A stretch of DNA of 64,000 nucleotides, from assembly GCA_949285935.1 (NCBI GenBank), contig CASEAH010000078.1:1-64000 (forward strand). Reading direction: 5' to 3'. This DNA comes from an uncultured Oscillospiraceae bacterium. Lineage in GTDB: Bacteria > Bacillota > Clostridia > Oscillospirales > Ruminococcaceae. The position numbers and the translations under genes are program-made. Below are positions 18,621-29,510 of the stretch, piece after piece. How positions within the stretch are numbered: the stretch's first letter is position 1; each line of letters begins with the position of its first letter. Below the pieces are notes generated by a model, which saw only the letters and a program-made list of their open reading frames with translations, made no database searches and was not told the origin of the DNA.

Positions 18621-18645
18621 GGAAACAGGAGAATTTGGAAAAAGC

Positions 18646-19722
<1,077 letters not shown>

Positions 19723-19735
19723 AATACGACTCCTC

Positions 19736-21496
19736 CTATTTTTTGCCGGCATTCAGAGAGGCTATGTATCGTTTCCATTCCTCATCCTGTAATTTGCCGG
19801 CTTCTTCGATGGTTTTTGCTTTTTCCGCGGCGGTCAGGACCCGGATGTAGTCCCGGGCCGCGTCGTCTCCCACCGCCACGCTGTCCTGCCGGGAAAGGAT
19901 CTCCGACAGTTTGCGCATCCGCTCCTCGTCCAGCTGGGCGCTCAGGACCATCATGTCCGCATCCTGGCCCGCCAGCAGACGCTGCAGAAGAGCGGCGTAA
20001 ATATCCCGGTCCACCGGGGACACCAGCTGCCGGGGTTCCACCTGGGAGGCCAGCCAGCCGGCTTTGTCAGGGCTGCGCAGCAGATAGGCAATCAGGCCCT
20101 CCTCCGCCAGCACTTCCCGGGGATGCCGCTGCTTTTCAAAGTCCGTCCGGGCCGAGGGGCTTTGGGCCGCAAAGGTGCCCAGCTCCCGGTCCTGCCGCTG
20201 CTGGTCGTTCCGCTGACGCTTTTTCAGCGCCGCTTCCAGCTGGACGCTCACGGCCTGTTTATCGATCTGCAGCTCCCGGCAGATCTTGCTGATATAAACC
20301 TCCCGCTCAATGGGGCTGGGAGTGGCCGCCATCAGCCGTACAAAACCCTGGAGGAAAGCCACCCGGCCCTCTGCGGTTTCCAGGTCGTGCTGGCTGCGGA
20401 GCTTGGCGATCTCAAATTCGGCGGCACTGCTGCTTCCCTGGATCAGCAGCTGGAAGCGGTCAGAGCCGAATTTTTTGATAAATTCATCCGGGTCCTTGGC
20501 CCCGGTGATGGTGAGGATCCGGGTGCGGACCCCCACCTCGTCAAAAAGCCGGACGGCTTTGCGGGTGGCTTTCTGGCCGGCCTCATCCGAGTCATAGCAG
20601 AGGACCACCGATTGGGTGTACCCGGATATGAGTCTGGCCTGGTCGCTGGTAAGGGCGGTACCCAGGCCGGCGATGGCATTGTCGAAGCCGCCCTGATGGA
20701 TGGCTACCACATCCATATATCCCTCGGCCAGAAGAAGCTCCTGGCGTTTGGTGTTTTTGGCAAAATTCAGGGCGTAAAGGTTCCGCCCTTTCTTATAAAC
20801 CGGGTTTTCCCCGGTGTTGACATATTTGGGATTGTCGGCATCGTTGAGACGGCGGCCGCCAAAGCCGATGACCCCGCCCCGCAGGTCAATGATGGGGAAG
20901 ATGACCCGGTTGCGGAAAACGTCGTAACAGCCGCCGCTGCGGCCCCGGTTGGCAACTCCCGCCGCTACCAGTTCGTCCGGCGTATATCCCAGCCGGGTCA
21001 GGTGATCGGTAAGGTTTTGCCATCCCGGGGGGGCATACCCGATGCCAAAGCGGACGATAATGGGCTTTCCCAGTCCCCGGCCGATGAGGTAGGCCCGTGC
21101 CTCCCGTCCTGCCTCGGACATCAGGGCTTTGTGAAAGAAGCGGGCTGATTCCCGGTTGATTTCCAGGATCCGCATCCGGAGCCGGTGCGCGCCGTCATCC
21201 AGATCGTTTTCCGGAACCTGCATCCCCACCCGGTCGGCCAGGAAACGGATGGCTTCCATATAGTCCAGGTTTTCGATGCGGCGGATAAAGGTGACAATGT
21301 CTCCCCCCGCTCCGCATCCGAAGCAGTAGAAGGACTGATTTTCCGGATAGACGGTAAAGGAGGGGGTCTTTTCGGAGTGAAAGGGACACAGGCCGGTGAG
21401 GTTGCGGCCCCTCCGGCGCAGCTGCACATAGCTGCCGATGATCTGTTCCACATCACAGCGGTATTTCAGTTCATTCAGAAAGCTTTCCGGCAGCAT
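19736..21496 (-). CDS. dnaG: DNA primase
   Basis: 586 residues, standard length. It makes RNA primers for lagging-strand synthesis at the replication fork. The N-terminal CHC2 zinc ribbon has ligands Cys37, His40, Cys58 and Cys61 (CPFH...[11 protein letters not shown]). The catalytic core follows, with the TOPRIM signature [15 protein letters not shown] (about 258) and the metal-binding DSD in CYDSDEAG. The C-terminal region (about 430-586) would bind the replicative helicase. The start has AAAGGAGG a few nt upstream. The stop lies 13 bp before the rpoD start. Confidence 0.96.
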   Translation of the reverse strand: MLPESFLNELKYRCDVEQIIGSYVQLRRRGRNLTGLCPFHSEKTPSFTVYPENQSFYCFGCGAGGDIVTFIRRIENLDYMEAIRFLADRVGMQVPENDLDDGAHRLRMRILEINRESARFFHKALMSEAGREARAYLIGRGLGKPIIVRFGIGYAPPGWQNLTDHLTRLGYTPDELVAAGVANRGRSGGCYDVFRNRVIFPIIDLRGGVIGFGGRRLNDADNPKYVNTGENPVYKKGRNLYALNFAKNTKRQELLLAEGYMDVVAIHQGGFDNAIAGLGTALTSDQARLISGYTQSVVLCYDSDEAGQKATRKAVRLFDEVGVRTRILTITGAKDPDEFIKKFGSDRFQLLIQGSSSAAEFEIAKLRSQHDLETAEGRVAFLQGFVRLMAATPSPIEREVYISKICRELQIDKQAVSVQLEAALKKRQRNDQQRQDRELGTFAAQSPSARTDFEKQRHPREVLAEEGLIAYLLRSPDKAGWLASQVEPRQLVSPVDRDIYAALLQRLLAGQDADMMVLSAQLDEERMRKLSEILSRQDSVAVGDDAARDYIRVLTAAEKAKTIEEAGKLQDEEWKRYIASLNAGKK

Positions 21497-21529
21497 GGCG
21501 GTCCCTCCTTTCCCACACCGGGCATATGG

Positions 21530-22537
21530 TCACATTCCCCAGGGCTTGGGGATAAAGAAATCTTCAAATACCGCTACGCAATAGCGGTCGCTCATGCCGG
21601 AGATGTAGTCGCAGGCGGCCCGCTCGGCCCCCTCCCGCTCCCGGATCTCCTGGTAATCCCGGGGCAGCTTGTCCGGGTCCTTTACCAGAACCTCGTACAG
21701 CTTGCGGACGATGTCCTTGGCCTTGCCCTCCTCCCCCTTGGCCATGGGGTTCTTGTACACAGCCTCAAAAAGAAACGCTTTGAGATGATCGTACTGGGCG
21801 GCAGTCTCCGGGTCCATGGTCACGTCCTCCCGGCTGTTTTCTATCAGAGAGGCCACCAGGGAAGTGATCCGCTGGGATTTTCCCTGGCCCAGCCGGTACC
21901 GGGCCTGCCAGGGGATATCGTTTTCCGTAAGGATGCCCCCCCGGATGGCGTCCTCAATGTCATGGTTGATATAGGCGATCTTGTCGGCGTACCGCACCAC
22001 CCGGCCCTCCCAGGTTTTGGCCCAGGGCATGCCGTCCGAGTGGCAGAGGATACCGTCCCGCACTTCCGCAGTAAGGTTGAGGCCCTTGCCGTCCCGTTCC
22101 AGCAGTTCCACCACCCGCAGGCTCTGCTCACTGTGGCGAAAATAGAAGGGGCTGACATCCCGCAGGGCAAATTCGCCGGCGTGTCCGAAGGGAGTATGGC
22201 CCAGGTCGTGGCCCATGGCGATGGCCTCGGTCAGGTCCTCGTTGAGACGGAGGCCCCGGGCGATGGTGCGGGCGATCTGGCTCACCTCCAGGGTGTGGGT
22301 CAGGCGGGTACGGTAGTGATCCCCCTGGGGGAAGAGAAAGACCTGGGTCTTGTGCATCAGCCGGCGATAGGAATTGCAATGGATGATCCGGTCCCGGTCC
22401 CGCTGAAAGGGCGTGCGCAGGGGACATTCCTCCATAAGGTGCTGCCGTCCGGCGGTGTCGGCGGACAGGCAGGCCCGGGGCGAAAGCTCCCGCCGCTCCG
22501 CATCCTGGATCTGCTGACGGATGGTACGGTTTTCCAT
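21530..22537 (-). CDS. dgt: dGTPase-like HD-domain triphosphohydrolase
   Basis: 335 residues. It hydrolyses dGTP or other dNTPs to deoxynucleoside and triphosphate, or is a close relative that controls dNTP pools. It shows the HD metal site (RTRLTHTLEVSQIAR, then AMGHDLGHTPFGHAGE) and the NHDIEDAI block typical of the Dgt family. The ATG at 22537 follows a GGGGGGAG site by 4 nt. A longer in-frame extension to 22714 is non-homologous. It sits 33 bp upstream of dnaG, consistent with co-transcription of genes for replication and nucleotide control. Confidence 0.9.
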   Translation of the reverse strand: MENRTIRQQIQDAERRELSPRACLSADTAGRQHLMEECPLRTPFQRDRDRIIHCNSYRRLMHKTQVFLFPQGDHYRTRLTHTLEVSQIARTIARGLRLNEDLTEAIAMGHDLGHTPFGHAGEFALRDVSPFYFRHSEQSLRVVELLERDGKGLNLTAEVRDGILCHSDGMPWAKTWEGRVVRYADKIAYINHDIEDAIRGGILTENDIPWQARYRLGQGKSQRITSLVASLIENSREDVTMDPETAAQYDHLKAFLFEAVYKNPMAKGEEGKAKDIVRKLYEVLVKDPDKLPRDYQEIREREGAERAACDYISGMSDRYCVAVFEDFFIPKPWGM

Positions 22538-22714
22538 AGGCTCCCCCCTAATATGTTCATCGCTCAATAAGAATATACGGCGGAAAAGGAAAAACTCCTT
22601 CTCTTCGCCCTGGATTTTCTTGCAAATTTCTCCTTTCGACCCCGGAGGAGAAAATTTTCGGGCGAAAAAGGGCCCGGGACGCCCCTGGGGAACAGGAGTC
22701 ATCCCGGGTTGCAA

Positions 22715-23584
22715 TCAGCCGTACAGTTTTTCCCAGATCTCGGGCATCAGGGGATCCGGATTCTTGGTAGCGGTATAGTCTTCAAACTGCTGGGCCGTTT
22801 CGTCTTCCCGCAGCTTCCGCGCCACCACCACGATCCGCTCTCCTTCAAAGTCATACCCGCAGGTGGAAAGAGTCAGCAGATCGTCCCGGGCGGTAACATC
22901 CGCCGAGGTAATGACCAGGGACCGCTTCAGGAATTGAGCCACATATTCTTCCTTTTCCTCAAAGGTCTGGAAGGACACCATATTATGGTAAGGATACACG
23001 TCCCCGTTGGCCTCCAGCGTGTTGGCCAGGAAAACGGAAACCACCACATACTGGCCGTTCCCATACAGGGTATCGAAGGTGATGAGAGGGTTTTCCGTCA
23101 CAAACTCCGGATCCTGAAAGCTGGCCAGAACATTGAACATGGTGCTGCGCATATTGTGACCGTAAATCACCAGGCTGTCATCGTTGGGGTCTGTATGGTT
23201 GCGCTCGTCCAGGAAGATGGCGCCGTGAGGATCCTCCTTGCCGTAAAAATCATGGGTGAGGTAATATGTATTGTCCCGCTGGACCACGGGAGCCGAAAGG
23301 GTCTTGTCGGCAATGCTGATCCAGCCTACAATATCGGGATTGATCCGGTACAGCTCTTCAAACTGGGTGTTAAGAAACCCCTGGTCCTCCTGAGAGGGAT
23401 CCCATTCTTCGCTGCCGGAAGCGGAACTGCCGGAATGGTAAAGCTGATCCAGCTCCTGCTGCTGGCGCAGCGTACGGGCCTCGCCTGCCAGGACATTGGC
23501 GATGACAGCGATGCTGGCCGCAGCCACCAGGCAGAGGGCTGTGACTACCGGCTTTTTCCATTTTTTCTTGGGGATATGCTCCAT
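22715..23584 (-). CDS. srtB: Class B sortase
   Basis: 289 residues. A membrane transpeptidase that attaches proteins to peptidoglycan. It has an N-terminal signal-anchor helix (about 12-33), a Ser/Glu-rich stalk, then the sortase barrel. Catalytic His is in VIYGHNMR (about 141), Cys in TLSTCGYDF (about 240) and Arg in GERIVVVARK (about 250). Spacing and the NPDIVGWI motif match class B. The ATG at 23584 has AGGAGG upstream. No substrate with a sorting signal is encoded nearby, so it is probably a housekeeping-type or orphan sortase. It lies 37 bp after the YigZ-family gene, probably co-transcribed. Confidence 0.92.
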   Translation of the reverse strand: MEHIPKKKWKKPVVTALCLVAAASIAVIANVLAGEARTLRQQQELDQLYHSGSSASGSEEWDPSQEDQGFLNTQFEELYRINPDIVGWISIADKTLSAPVVQRDNTYYLTHDFYGKEDPHGAIFLDERNHTDPNDDSLVIYGHNMRSTMFNVLASFQDPEFVTENPLITFDTLYGNGQYVVVSVFLANTLEANGDVYPYHNMVSFQTFEEKEEYVAQFLKRSLVITSADVTARDDLLTLSTCGYDFEGERIVVVARKLREDETAQQFEDYTATKNPDPLMPEIWEKLYG

Positions 23585-23621
23585 GGGGCAACCTCCTGGG
23601 AAAATAAACTGGGAACAAAGG

Positions 23622-24251
23622 CTATACACCCTGAAAATCGGCATACAGCTCGTCCAGAACATGAGGAAAGGCTGCGCCGGCGGAAAGCTCCTCCAGTTCC
23701 TTGGCAAAGGGGGCCAGCAGCTCACCGCGGATCAGCAAAGTAAGAGAGACTTCCGCTCCAAAGTCCGAATCCCGGGTAACGATGTGATACTTGGGAAGAA
23801 TATAGGTGACCTTCCCGTACAGGTCATAGGGGATCTCCAGACGGAAGAGAACAGCCGGGCACATCAGGCGGGGAACAGCGGCATCCACCGCTTCCTTGGC
23901 GCCCTGGGCATAGGCGCGGACCAGCCCGCCCGCCCCCAGCAGGATCCCGCCGAAGTACCGGGTCACCACCACCGCCACATCGGTGAGCCCTTCCCGCTGC
24001 AGAACCTCCAGAATCGGACGCCCGGCGGTGCCGGAAGGTTCTCCATCGTCAGAAAAGCGGCTTTTCTGCCCCTCCCGCAGGATGTAGGCATAGCAATTGT
24101 GGGTGGCTTCCCGATGCTGCTCCCGTATGCCGCTGATGAAGGCCACGGCCTCCTCCTCCGAGGAAACCGGAGCGATCTGCCCGATAAAGCGGGATTTGCG
24201 CTCGGTAAATTCGGCCCGGGCGGGGCCGGCAATGGTCCGGTATTGGGACAA
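23622..24251 (-). CDS. YigZ/IMPACT-family protein
   Basis: 209 residues. The N-terminal UPF0029/IMPACT domain (about 1-125) includes the signature DDGEPSGTAGRPIL and VVVTRYFGGILLGAGGLVRAY. The C-terminal DUF1949 ferredoxin-like domain follows. The family binds nucleic acid or translation factors; its exact role in bacteria is not settled. The start is chosen as TTG at 24251 because GAGGTG lies about 6 nt upstream and the usual family N-terminus (MSQYRTI) begins there. A GTG three codons earlier is the alternative. An extended -10 (TGCTACAAT, near 24283-24288) sits upstream. Confidence 0.88.
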   Translation of the reverse strand: MSQYRTIAGPARAEFTERKSRFIGQIAPVSSEEEAVAFISGIREQHREATHNCYAYILREGQKSRFSDDGEPSGTAGRPILEVLQREGLTDVAVVVTRYFGGILLGAGGLVRAYAQGAKEAVDAAVPRLMCPAVLFRLEIPYDLYGKVTYILPKYHIVTRDSDFGAEVSLTLLIRGELLAPFAKELEELSAGAAFPHVLDELYADFQGV

Positions 24252-24345
24252 GAGGCTCACCTCGTCTCTGGAACTCAGTGGAATTGTAGCATAAAAAATC
24301 GACCTGTTTGTGAATAGTGCCTGAATTTTTAACAGAGCACAGAAA

Positions 24346-24369
24346 GGCGGTGCAAAGCCTTGCACCGCC
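24346..24369 (-). terminator. Terminator after rpmE
   Basis: GGCGGTGCAA pairs with TTGCACCGCC (24346-24355 / 24360-24369), 4-nt loop. On the minus strand it is followed by TTTCTGTG. It lies 21 nt past the rpmE stop. Confidence 0.8.
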
Positions 24370-24389
24370 CGTTTTGATCAAGTATGAAC

Positions 24390-24590
24390 TTAACCTCTGT
24401 TGAAGCGCTTGTTGAACCGGTCCACACGTCCGCCGGTGTCCACCAGCTTCTGCTTGCCGGTGAAGAACGGATGGCACTTGGAGCAGATTTCCACGCGGAT
24501 CTCAGGCTTGGTGGAGCGGGTCTCAATAACCTCACCACAAGCGCACCGGATCACCGCAGGTCCATAATTGGGATGAATCCCGTCTTTCAT
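24390..24590 (-). CDS. rpmE: 50S ribosomal protein L31
   Basis: 66 residues, the zinc-containing (C+) form. The first cysteine pair is in RCACGE (Cys16/Cys18) and the second in [19 protein letters not shown] is the canonical start and [22 protein letters not shown] the conserved C-terminus. The ATG at 24590 is preceded by a GAGAGGTG site. A short hairpin in the leader may be an autoregulatory element. Confidence 0.96.
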   Translation of the reverse strand: MKDGIHPNYGPAVIRCACGEVIETRSTKPEIRVEICSKCHPFFTGKQKLVDTGGRVDRFNKRFNRG

Positions 24591-24617
24591 ATTTTTCACC
24601 TCTCTCGATTTCTGACT

Positions 24618-24638
24618 GCCGATGTAATTGGGCATCGG
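24618..24638 (-). promoter_or_regulatory. Leader hairpin upstream of rpmE
   Basis: Inverted repeat GCCGATG/CATCGGC with a 7-nt loop, about 30 nt upstream of the rpmE start and downstream of its promoter. Autogenous L31 leaders are known in bacteria; assignment of this hairpin to such a leader is inference. Confidence 0.4.
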
Positions 24639-24657
24639 CTCAAATCGTAACAGCAGT

Positions 24658-24686
24658 ATCATACCACAGCCTTGTCTCAAAAGCAA
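24658..24686 (-). promoter_or_regulatory. rpmE promoter
   Basis: Minus strand: TTGCTT (24686-24681), 17 bp, TATGAT (24663-24658). Confidence 0.7.
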
Positions 24687-25231
24687 GCTTTTTCTTCAGG
24701 AAACACCGGATTATTCAGGAAAAAATCCATGGCAGTTCTTTTGGCAAAATGGATAAGGCCCGAACATCGTATACGGCTGAAAACAAAACGTTTTATGTGT
24801 TCCGTTTTTCCTGTAAACAGGGGAACTGCGGCTGATGATTTTGATTCCCCACGGCCAAAGCGTATAAAAGAACTTTCGCTTCAGGTATAAAGCCAGCAGA
24901 GGAAGAGACCCCCCTTTTTTCTCAGGACAGGACCTTTTACCGGCCCGCGAAGACCCATGGCAGATGGTGGGGGAGGAATGAAGGCGACAGATTTCTTAGC
25001 AGCTCCTGCGTTGACGGCAGAAAGCTGTTACAGAGTCCCCTCAGGTTCCCGGCTGAATGGAACATGAACGGAAATTTCTGCTGTAAGCCTGCCACCCGGG
25101 GAAACAGCCTTATGCCCGGCCGGGGTACATCATCCGATGGTACAGCAGCCGGAAGGATACAGGCAGGTCTGGACTTGCGGTTCTTCGGGAGCCAGCCGCT
25201 TCTTTTGCCGGCCCGGCAGGGGAGAAAAGCC
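24687..25231. other. Intergenic region without a recognisable gene
   Basis: About 540 bp between rpmE and the phosphohexomutase stop codon. No coding frame with a usable ribosome-binding site and no clear terminator for the mutase gene was found. The phrase TTTTTCTTCAGGAAACA (24690-24706) closely resembles TTTTTCTGCTTCAGGAAACA near 37614, so some dispersed short repeats may lie here. Confidence 0.45.
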
Positions 25232-26929
25232 TCAGACCCCCAGCTTCCTGGCTACATCGGACTGTGCGGCGGCCAGCAGAGCCTGGGCAGCGTCCAGGTC
25301 CGCAGCCTTCAAAGAATAGTATACCTTCAGCTTGGGCTCGGTACCGGAGGGACGGACAATGATGCTGCCCGCCTCGCCCAGACTGTATTCCAGCACATTG
25401 GAGGAAGGCATGGGAGCGCCGCCCACCGACCATTTGGCGGTTTTGTAATCGGTGATATTTTCCACCGCCCGTCCCGCCAGAGCGGAGGGAGGATTCTGCC
25501 GAAGGGAGGTAAGGATCTCCTGCATCCGGGCCATTCCGTCGGCTCCTTCAAAGGTATAGCTGTCCACCTTGTTCAGGTACCGGCCCATCCGGGCATACAA
25601 GTCGTCCATGGCCTGGCCCAACGTCTTGCCCTGCTCCTTATACCAGGCAGCCATTTCACAGATGAGCATAGAGGCGTCCACCGCGTCCTTATCACGGACG
25701 TAGCCGCCGGAAAGGTAGCCATAGCTCTCCTCAAATCCCAGAATATACCGGTCTGCCTCTCCCGCCTTTTCCAGAAGGGCGATCTGCTCGCCGATAAATT
25801 TGAAGCCCGTAAGAACATTGCGCATTTCGATGCCGTACTCAGCGGCCACCGCCGAAGCCATGGTGGTAGTGACGATACTTTTGACCGCCACGGGGTTCCG
25901 GGGCATCCGGCCGGAGGCGATCCGGGACCTGGCAATGTAATCCAGCAGCAGCACGCCCATCTCATTTCCGGAGATAAGCCGGGGCTTACCGTCCTGAAGG
26001 ACTGCCGCGCCCACCCGGTCACAGTCAGGGTCGGTGGCCAGCAGCAGGTCGGCCTGCTTTTCTTCCGCCAGCTTAAGCCCCAGGGCCAATGCTTCGGTGA
26101 TTTCGGGGTTGGGGTAGGGGCAGGTGGGGAAATTGCCGTCGGGCCACTCCTGCTCCGGTACCACGGTGATGTCGGTGATGCCGATACGGTCCAGAACCTC
26201 CAGCACACACCGGCGGCCCGCGCCGTTGAGAGGGGTATACACCAGACGCAGCCCTGCCTTACGGCAGAGGCCGGGATTTACCTGCTCCTCCAGAACCCGG
26301 TCGATGAAGGAATGGATCAGGTCCTCTCCGATAATCTCGATCATCCCGGTACGCAGACCTTCTTCAAAGGGGATGCGGCGGACGTCCTGAAAAATATCCG
26401 TTTTGCGGATGTTTTCCATGACTGCAGCGGCCACGTCGGGACCCAGCTGGCAGCCGGTTTCATCGTAGGCCTTGTAGCCGTTGTACTTGGCGGGGTTGTG
26501 GCTGGCGGTAATGTTGACGCCGGCAGAGCAATGAAGCTGGCGTACCGCATAGCTAAGGGCGGGAGTGGGCATCAGCTCTCCATAAATATAGGTTTTGATG
26601 CCGTTGGCGGCCAGAACGGAGGCGGTTTCCCGGGCAAACCGCTCCGAATTGATGCGGCTGTCGTATGCCACAGCTGCGGTAGGCGTCTCGTACCGGGCCT
26701 TGAGGGTATCGGCCAGGCCCTGGGTGGCGCGGCCCACGGTGTAAATGTTCATCCGGTTGGTGCCGGCGCCCAGGACGCCTCGGAGCCCGGCAGTGCCGAA
26801 GTCCAGATCGGTATAGAACCGGTCAAAAATCTCTTTCTCCTGTCCGGAGATCTCCTGGAGTTCCCGGGTCAGGTCTTCGTCGGCCAGGGGGGCAGCCAGC
26901 CAGTTCCGGTATGCCTGCATAACATCCAT
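25232..26929 (-). CDS. Phospho-sugar mutase (phosphoglucomutase family)
   Basis: 565 residues, the long clostridial phosphoglucomutase/phosphomannomutase type. It interconverts hexose-1- and 6-phosphates (probably glucose) for envelope and storage polysaccharides. The phosphoserine loop is NITASHNPAKYNGYK, the metal-binding loop LLATDPDCDRVG, the sugar-binding loop GFEESYGY and the phosphate-binding loop IIVRPSGTEPKLK, all intact. The ATG at 26929 has AAGGAG 8 nt upstream. It has its own promoter, divergent from the one upstream of comM. Confidence 0.94.
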   Translation of the reverse strand: MDVMQAYRNWLAAPLADEDLTRELQEISGQEKEIFDRFYTDLDFGTAGLRGVLGAGTNRMNIYTVGRATQGLADTLKARYETPTAAVAYDSRINSERFARETASVLAANGIKTYIYGELMPTPALSYAVRQLHCSAGVNITASHNPAKYNGYKAYDETGCQLGPDVAAAVMENIRKTDIFQDVRRIPFEEGLRTGMIEIIGEDLIHSFIDRVLEEQVNPGLCRKAGLRLVYTPLNGAGRRCVLEVLDRIGITDITVVPEQEWPDGNFPTCPYPNPEITEALALGLKLAEEKQADLLLATDPDCDRVGAAVLQDGKPRLISGNEMGVLLLDYIARSRIASGRMPRNPVAVKSIVTTTMASAVAAEYGIEMRNVLTGFKFIGEQIALLEKAGEADRYILGFEESYGYLSGGYVRDKDAVDASMLICEMAAWYKEQGKTLGQAMDDLYARMGRYLNKVDSYTFEGADGMARMQEILTSLRQNPPSALAGRAVENITDYKTAKWSVGGAPMPSSNVLEYSLGEAGSIIVRPSGTEPKLKVYYSLKAADLDAAQALLAAAQSDVARKLGV

Positions 26930-27024
26930 GATATCCGCTCCTTCATTCCTTGGGTTGCATCCGTGGGTCTCCCCGCGGCGTGGGAGGGGCTGCCAAACGG
27001 CACAAAATCCCATCCTATGGCATC

Positions 27025-27053
27025 ATCATACCCTACGCCCGGCCCCTTGTCAA
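27025..27053 (-). promoter_or_regulatory. Promoter of the phosphohexomutase gene
   Basis: Minus strand: TTGACA (27053-27048), 17 bp, TATGAT (27030-27025). About 90 nt upstream of the start codon. Confidence 0.78.
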
Positions 27054-27091
27054 TCGCTTCGACCGGTTGCGGCAGGAGAGGAAAGGCTTCG

Positions 27092-27120
27092 TTGCAAAAT
27101 CCCTTTCCAAAGGCTATAAT
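27092..27120 (+). promoter_or_regulatory. Promoter upstream of comM, or of an unknown RNA
   Basis: Plus strand: TTGCAA (27092-27097), 17 bp, TATAAT (27115-27120). The predicted start near 27127 gives a leader of about 400 nt before comM, which includes a 10-bp hairpin CTCCTCTTCC/GGAAGAGGAG (27303-27312 / 27323-27332). No known riboswitch was recognised. Confidence 0.75.
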
Positions 27121-27532
27121 AAAAACAATTATGCAGAAAATCTGCCTGCCACAAAGGAAATAGATGCGCCGGGGAACAGACGGCACATTTGCAAAAGCGG
27201 GGACGATGAGGGAGCAGTTGCTGTAGCTGTCCCTTGCGTCCGCTGCAGCCGGCGTTGGGGACAGGGATTTTCCCCCAGGAACTTTGAAAAAGAAGTCCCG
27301 GCCTCCTCTTCCATGGCGGAAAGGAAGAGGAGTGGGTTGTAGGCCCGGATTTCTCTCTGATGCCCGTGTTACCTGCGATTTCGGAATTTTTGGAAGCAGC
27401 GGGACCTGATTGCCCGGCGATGGAGATGGGGGAAGCCGGCGCCATACCGGAAAAATTGCGACCCTTTTGTGTTCCCGGCCGCCGGACGCTGCTGCCTGGG
27501 AAAAGACTCAAATATACGGGAGGGATCCTTTT

Positions 27533-29071
27533 ATGTACTGTGCCGTATCATCCCTGGGCCTTTCGGGCATTGAGGGATATACCATCACTGTGGAGGTAAG
27601 CTGCCGTCGCGGACTGCCCAAGCTGGAAATCGTGGGCCTGCCCGACGCAGCCGTCCGGGAATCCCGGGAGCGGGTGCGGGCGGCCATGGGCAACCTGGGA
27701 TTTGAGATGCCTGCCCGGCAGACGGTGGTAAACCTGGCTCCCGCGGACACCCCCAAATTCGGTTCTCTTTATGACCTGCCCATTCTGCTGGGGCTGCTGT
27801 GCGCTTCGGAGACGCTGGAGCTTCCCCTCAAAGATAAGGCTTTTGTGGGAGAATTGGCTCTGGATGGGCGGGTCCGGGAGGTGCGGGGCGCGCTTTCCAT
27901 GGCCCTGGCGGCACGGGAAGCGGGGATCGTCCAGCTATTCGTCCCGGAGGGGAACGCCGCCGAAGCGGCGGTGGTGGAAGGCCTGGAGATATACCCGGTG
28001 CGTTCAGCCGGAGAACTGATAGAAGTGCTACTTGGACGGCGGACGATGAAACCTTTCTCCGGCGTACCGGACAGCCCTGCGCCCCCGCCGCTCCCTGATT
28101 TTGCCCAGGTGCAGGGGCAGGAGAATGCCAAACGGGCGCTGGAGATTGCGGCGGCGGGAGGACACAACATCCTCCTGATCGGGCCGCCCGGGACCGGCAA
28201 AAGTATGCTGGCCAAACGGCTTCCCTCTATCCTTCCCGAGATGAACTTTCAGGAAGCGCTGGAAACTACCCGGATCCATTCAGTAGCCGGGCTGCTGCCC
28301 TCCGGTGGAGCCCTCCTGAACCGTCGGCCATTTCGGGCGCCCCACCATACAGCCTCCCCTGCGGGCCTGACGGGAGGCGGGAATCCTCCCCGTCCGGGCG
28401 AGATCTCTCTGGCGCATAACGGCGTGCTTTTTCTGGACGAGCTTCCGGAATTTCCCAAGGCAGTTACCGAGATCCTGCGCCAACCCATGGAGGACGGCAC
28501 CATTACCCTTTCCCGGGCCGGGAACCGGGTCTGTTACCCCAGCTCCTTTATGCTGGTAGCTGCCATGAACCCTTGCCCCTGCGGATACTTTGGGCACCCC
28601 ACCCGTCCGTGCCGCTGCTCTTCCACCAAGATCGGACTTTATCTGGGACGGGTAAGCGGGCCGCTGCTGGACCGTCTGGACCTTCAGGTGGAGGTGCCGC
28701 CGGTAAAATATGAAGAAATGGCTGATTCCCGCAGGGGAGAGCCTTCGGCAGTGATCCGTGCACGGGTGGAAGAGGCCCGCCGGGTCCAACGGGACAGATA
28801 CGCCGGCAGCGGCGTTTCCTGCAATGCCCATCTCTCTCCGGATCTGCTTCGGAAGCACTGCGTCCTCACACCCGATGCCGATGCCCTGCTCCGGGCAGCC
28901 TATGACAAAATGGGCCTTTCCGGACGTTCTTATGACCGGCTGCTGAAGGTCTCCCGCACCATTGCGGATCTGGACCACAGCCGCCAGATTGGGGCGGACC
29001 ATATCGCGGAAGCAATTCAGTTTCGGGATCTGGACAGGAAGTACTGGCGCCCGGACCTTTCAGAATTATAA
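27533..29071 (+). CDS. comM: ComM/YifB-family AAA+ Mg-chelatase-like ATPase
   Basis: 512 residues. It contains an N-terminal Lon-protease-like S5 fold (about 1-170, VSCRRGLPKLEIVGLPDAAVRESRERV). The AAA+ Mg-chelatase module has Walker A GPPGTGKSMLAKRL, Walker B VLFLDELPEF and the family-specific NPCPCGYFGHPTRPCRCS cysteine cluster. A C-terminal lid domain ends the protein. In naturally competent bacteria ComM is a branch-migration helicase that helps integrate transformed DNA; elsewhere the role is less clear. The ATG at 27533 has GGGAGGG upstream. Confidence 0.93.
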   Translation: MYCAVSSLGLSGIEGYTITVEVSCRRGLPKLEIVGLPDAAVRESRERVRAAMGNLGFEMPARQTVVNLAPADTPKFGSLYDLPILLGLLCASETLELPLKDKAFVGELALDGRVREVRGALSMALAAREAGIVQLFVPEGNAAEAAVVEGLEIYPVRSAGELIEVLLGRRTMKPFSGVPDSPAPPPLPDFAQVQGQENAKRALEIAAAGGHNILLIGPPGTGKSMLAKRLPSILPEMNFQEALETTRIHSVAGLLPSGGALLNRRPFRAPHHTASPAGLTGGGNPPRPGEISLAHNGVLFLDELPEFPKAVTEILRQPMEDGTITLSRAGNRVCYPSSFMLVAAMNPCPCGYFGHPTRPCRCSSTKIGLYLGRVSGPLLDRLDLQVEVPPVKYEEMADSRRGEPSAVIRARVEEARRVQRDRYAGSGVSCNAHLSPDLLRKHCVLTPDADALLRAAYDKMGLSGRSYDRLLKVSRTIADLDHSRQIGADHIAEAIQFRDLDRKYWRPDLSEL

Positions 29072-29510
29072 ACGATCGCCTCATGCAGAAAAAGGAGGGC
29101 AAAAAAGCCTTCCCGGCACGGAGCCGGAACCCGGAAATGGAAAAGCGGGAAAGCTTCCTCCGGAAGCAGGCGGATGCCGTACTGGTTTGGAGAGGCAGAG
29201 AAGTGACTGGATGGCAGCGGCCCTGCGGAGGAAGTCTGGCTTTGGAAATGAGGGGCTGCACGAAGAAAGCCATTCCCCGGAGCCGGCCACCGGAAAAGTG
29301 GACTTGCCATTCTGCGGGACCCAAGGGGCCCTGCCGAAATTTTCTTGCTTGCCGGGGTGGACTCCGGATCAGCAAAAGCACCGGGGCAGCGGCACACCAT
29401 CCAGACTGCGGGGCTGAATGGCCGGCTGCATTCAAACATTCCTGAATCATTGCAAAAGAGACTGATGCAACATGCAATGGAAATTTGTGCAAAAATCAGA
29501 AGCAGCCAAC
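29072..29510. other. Intergenic region downstream of comM, no supported gene
   Basis: A rightward 120-codon frame starts at 29083, but it has no ribosome-binding site, low-complexity composition and no recognisable domain, so it is not called. The region leads into the hairpin repeat at 29511. Confidence 0.45.

Noticed and set aside
29083..29445. 120-codon plus-strand frame after comM
   Set aside because: No ribosome-binding site, no recognisable domain, and uneven composition.
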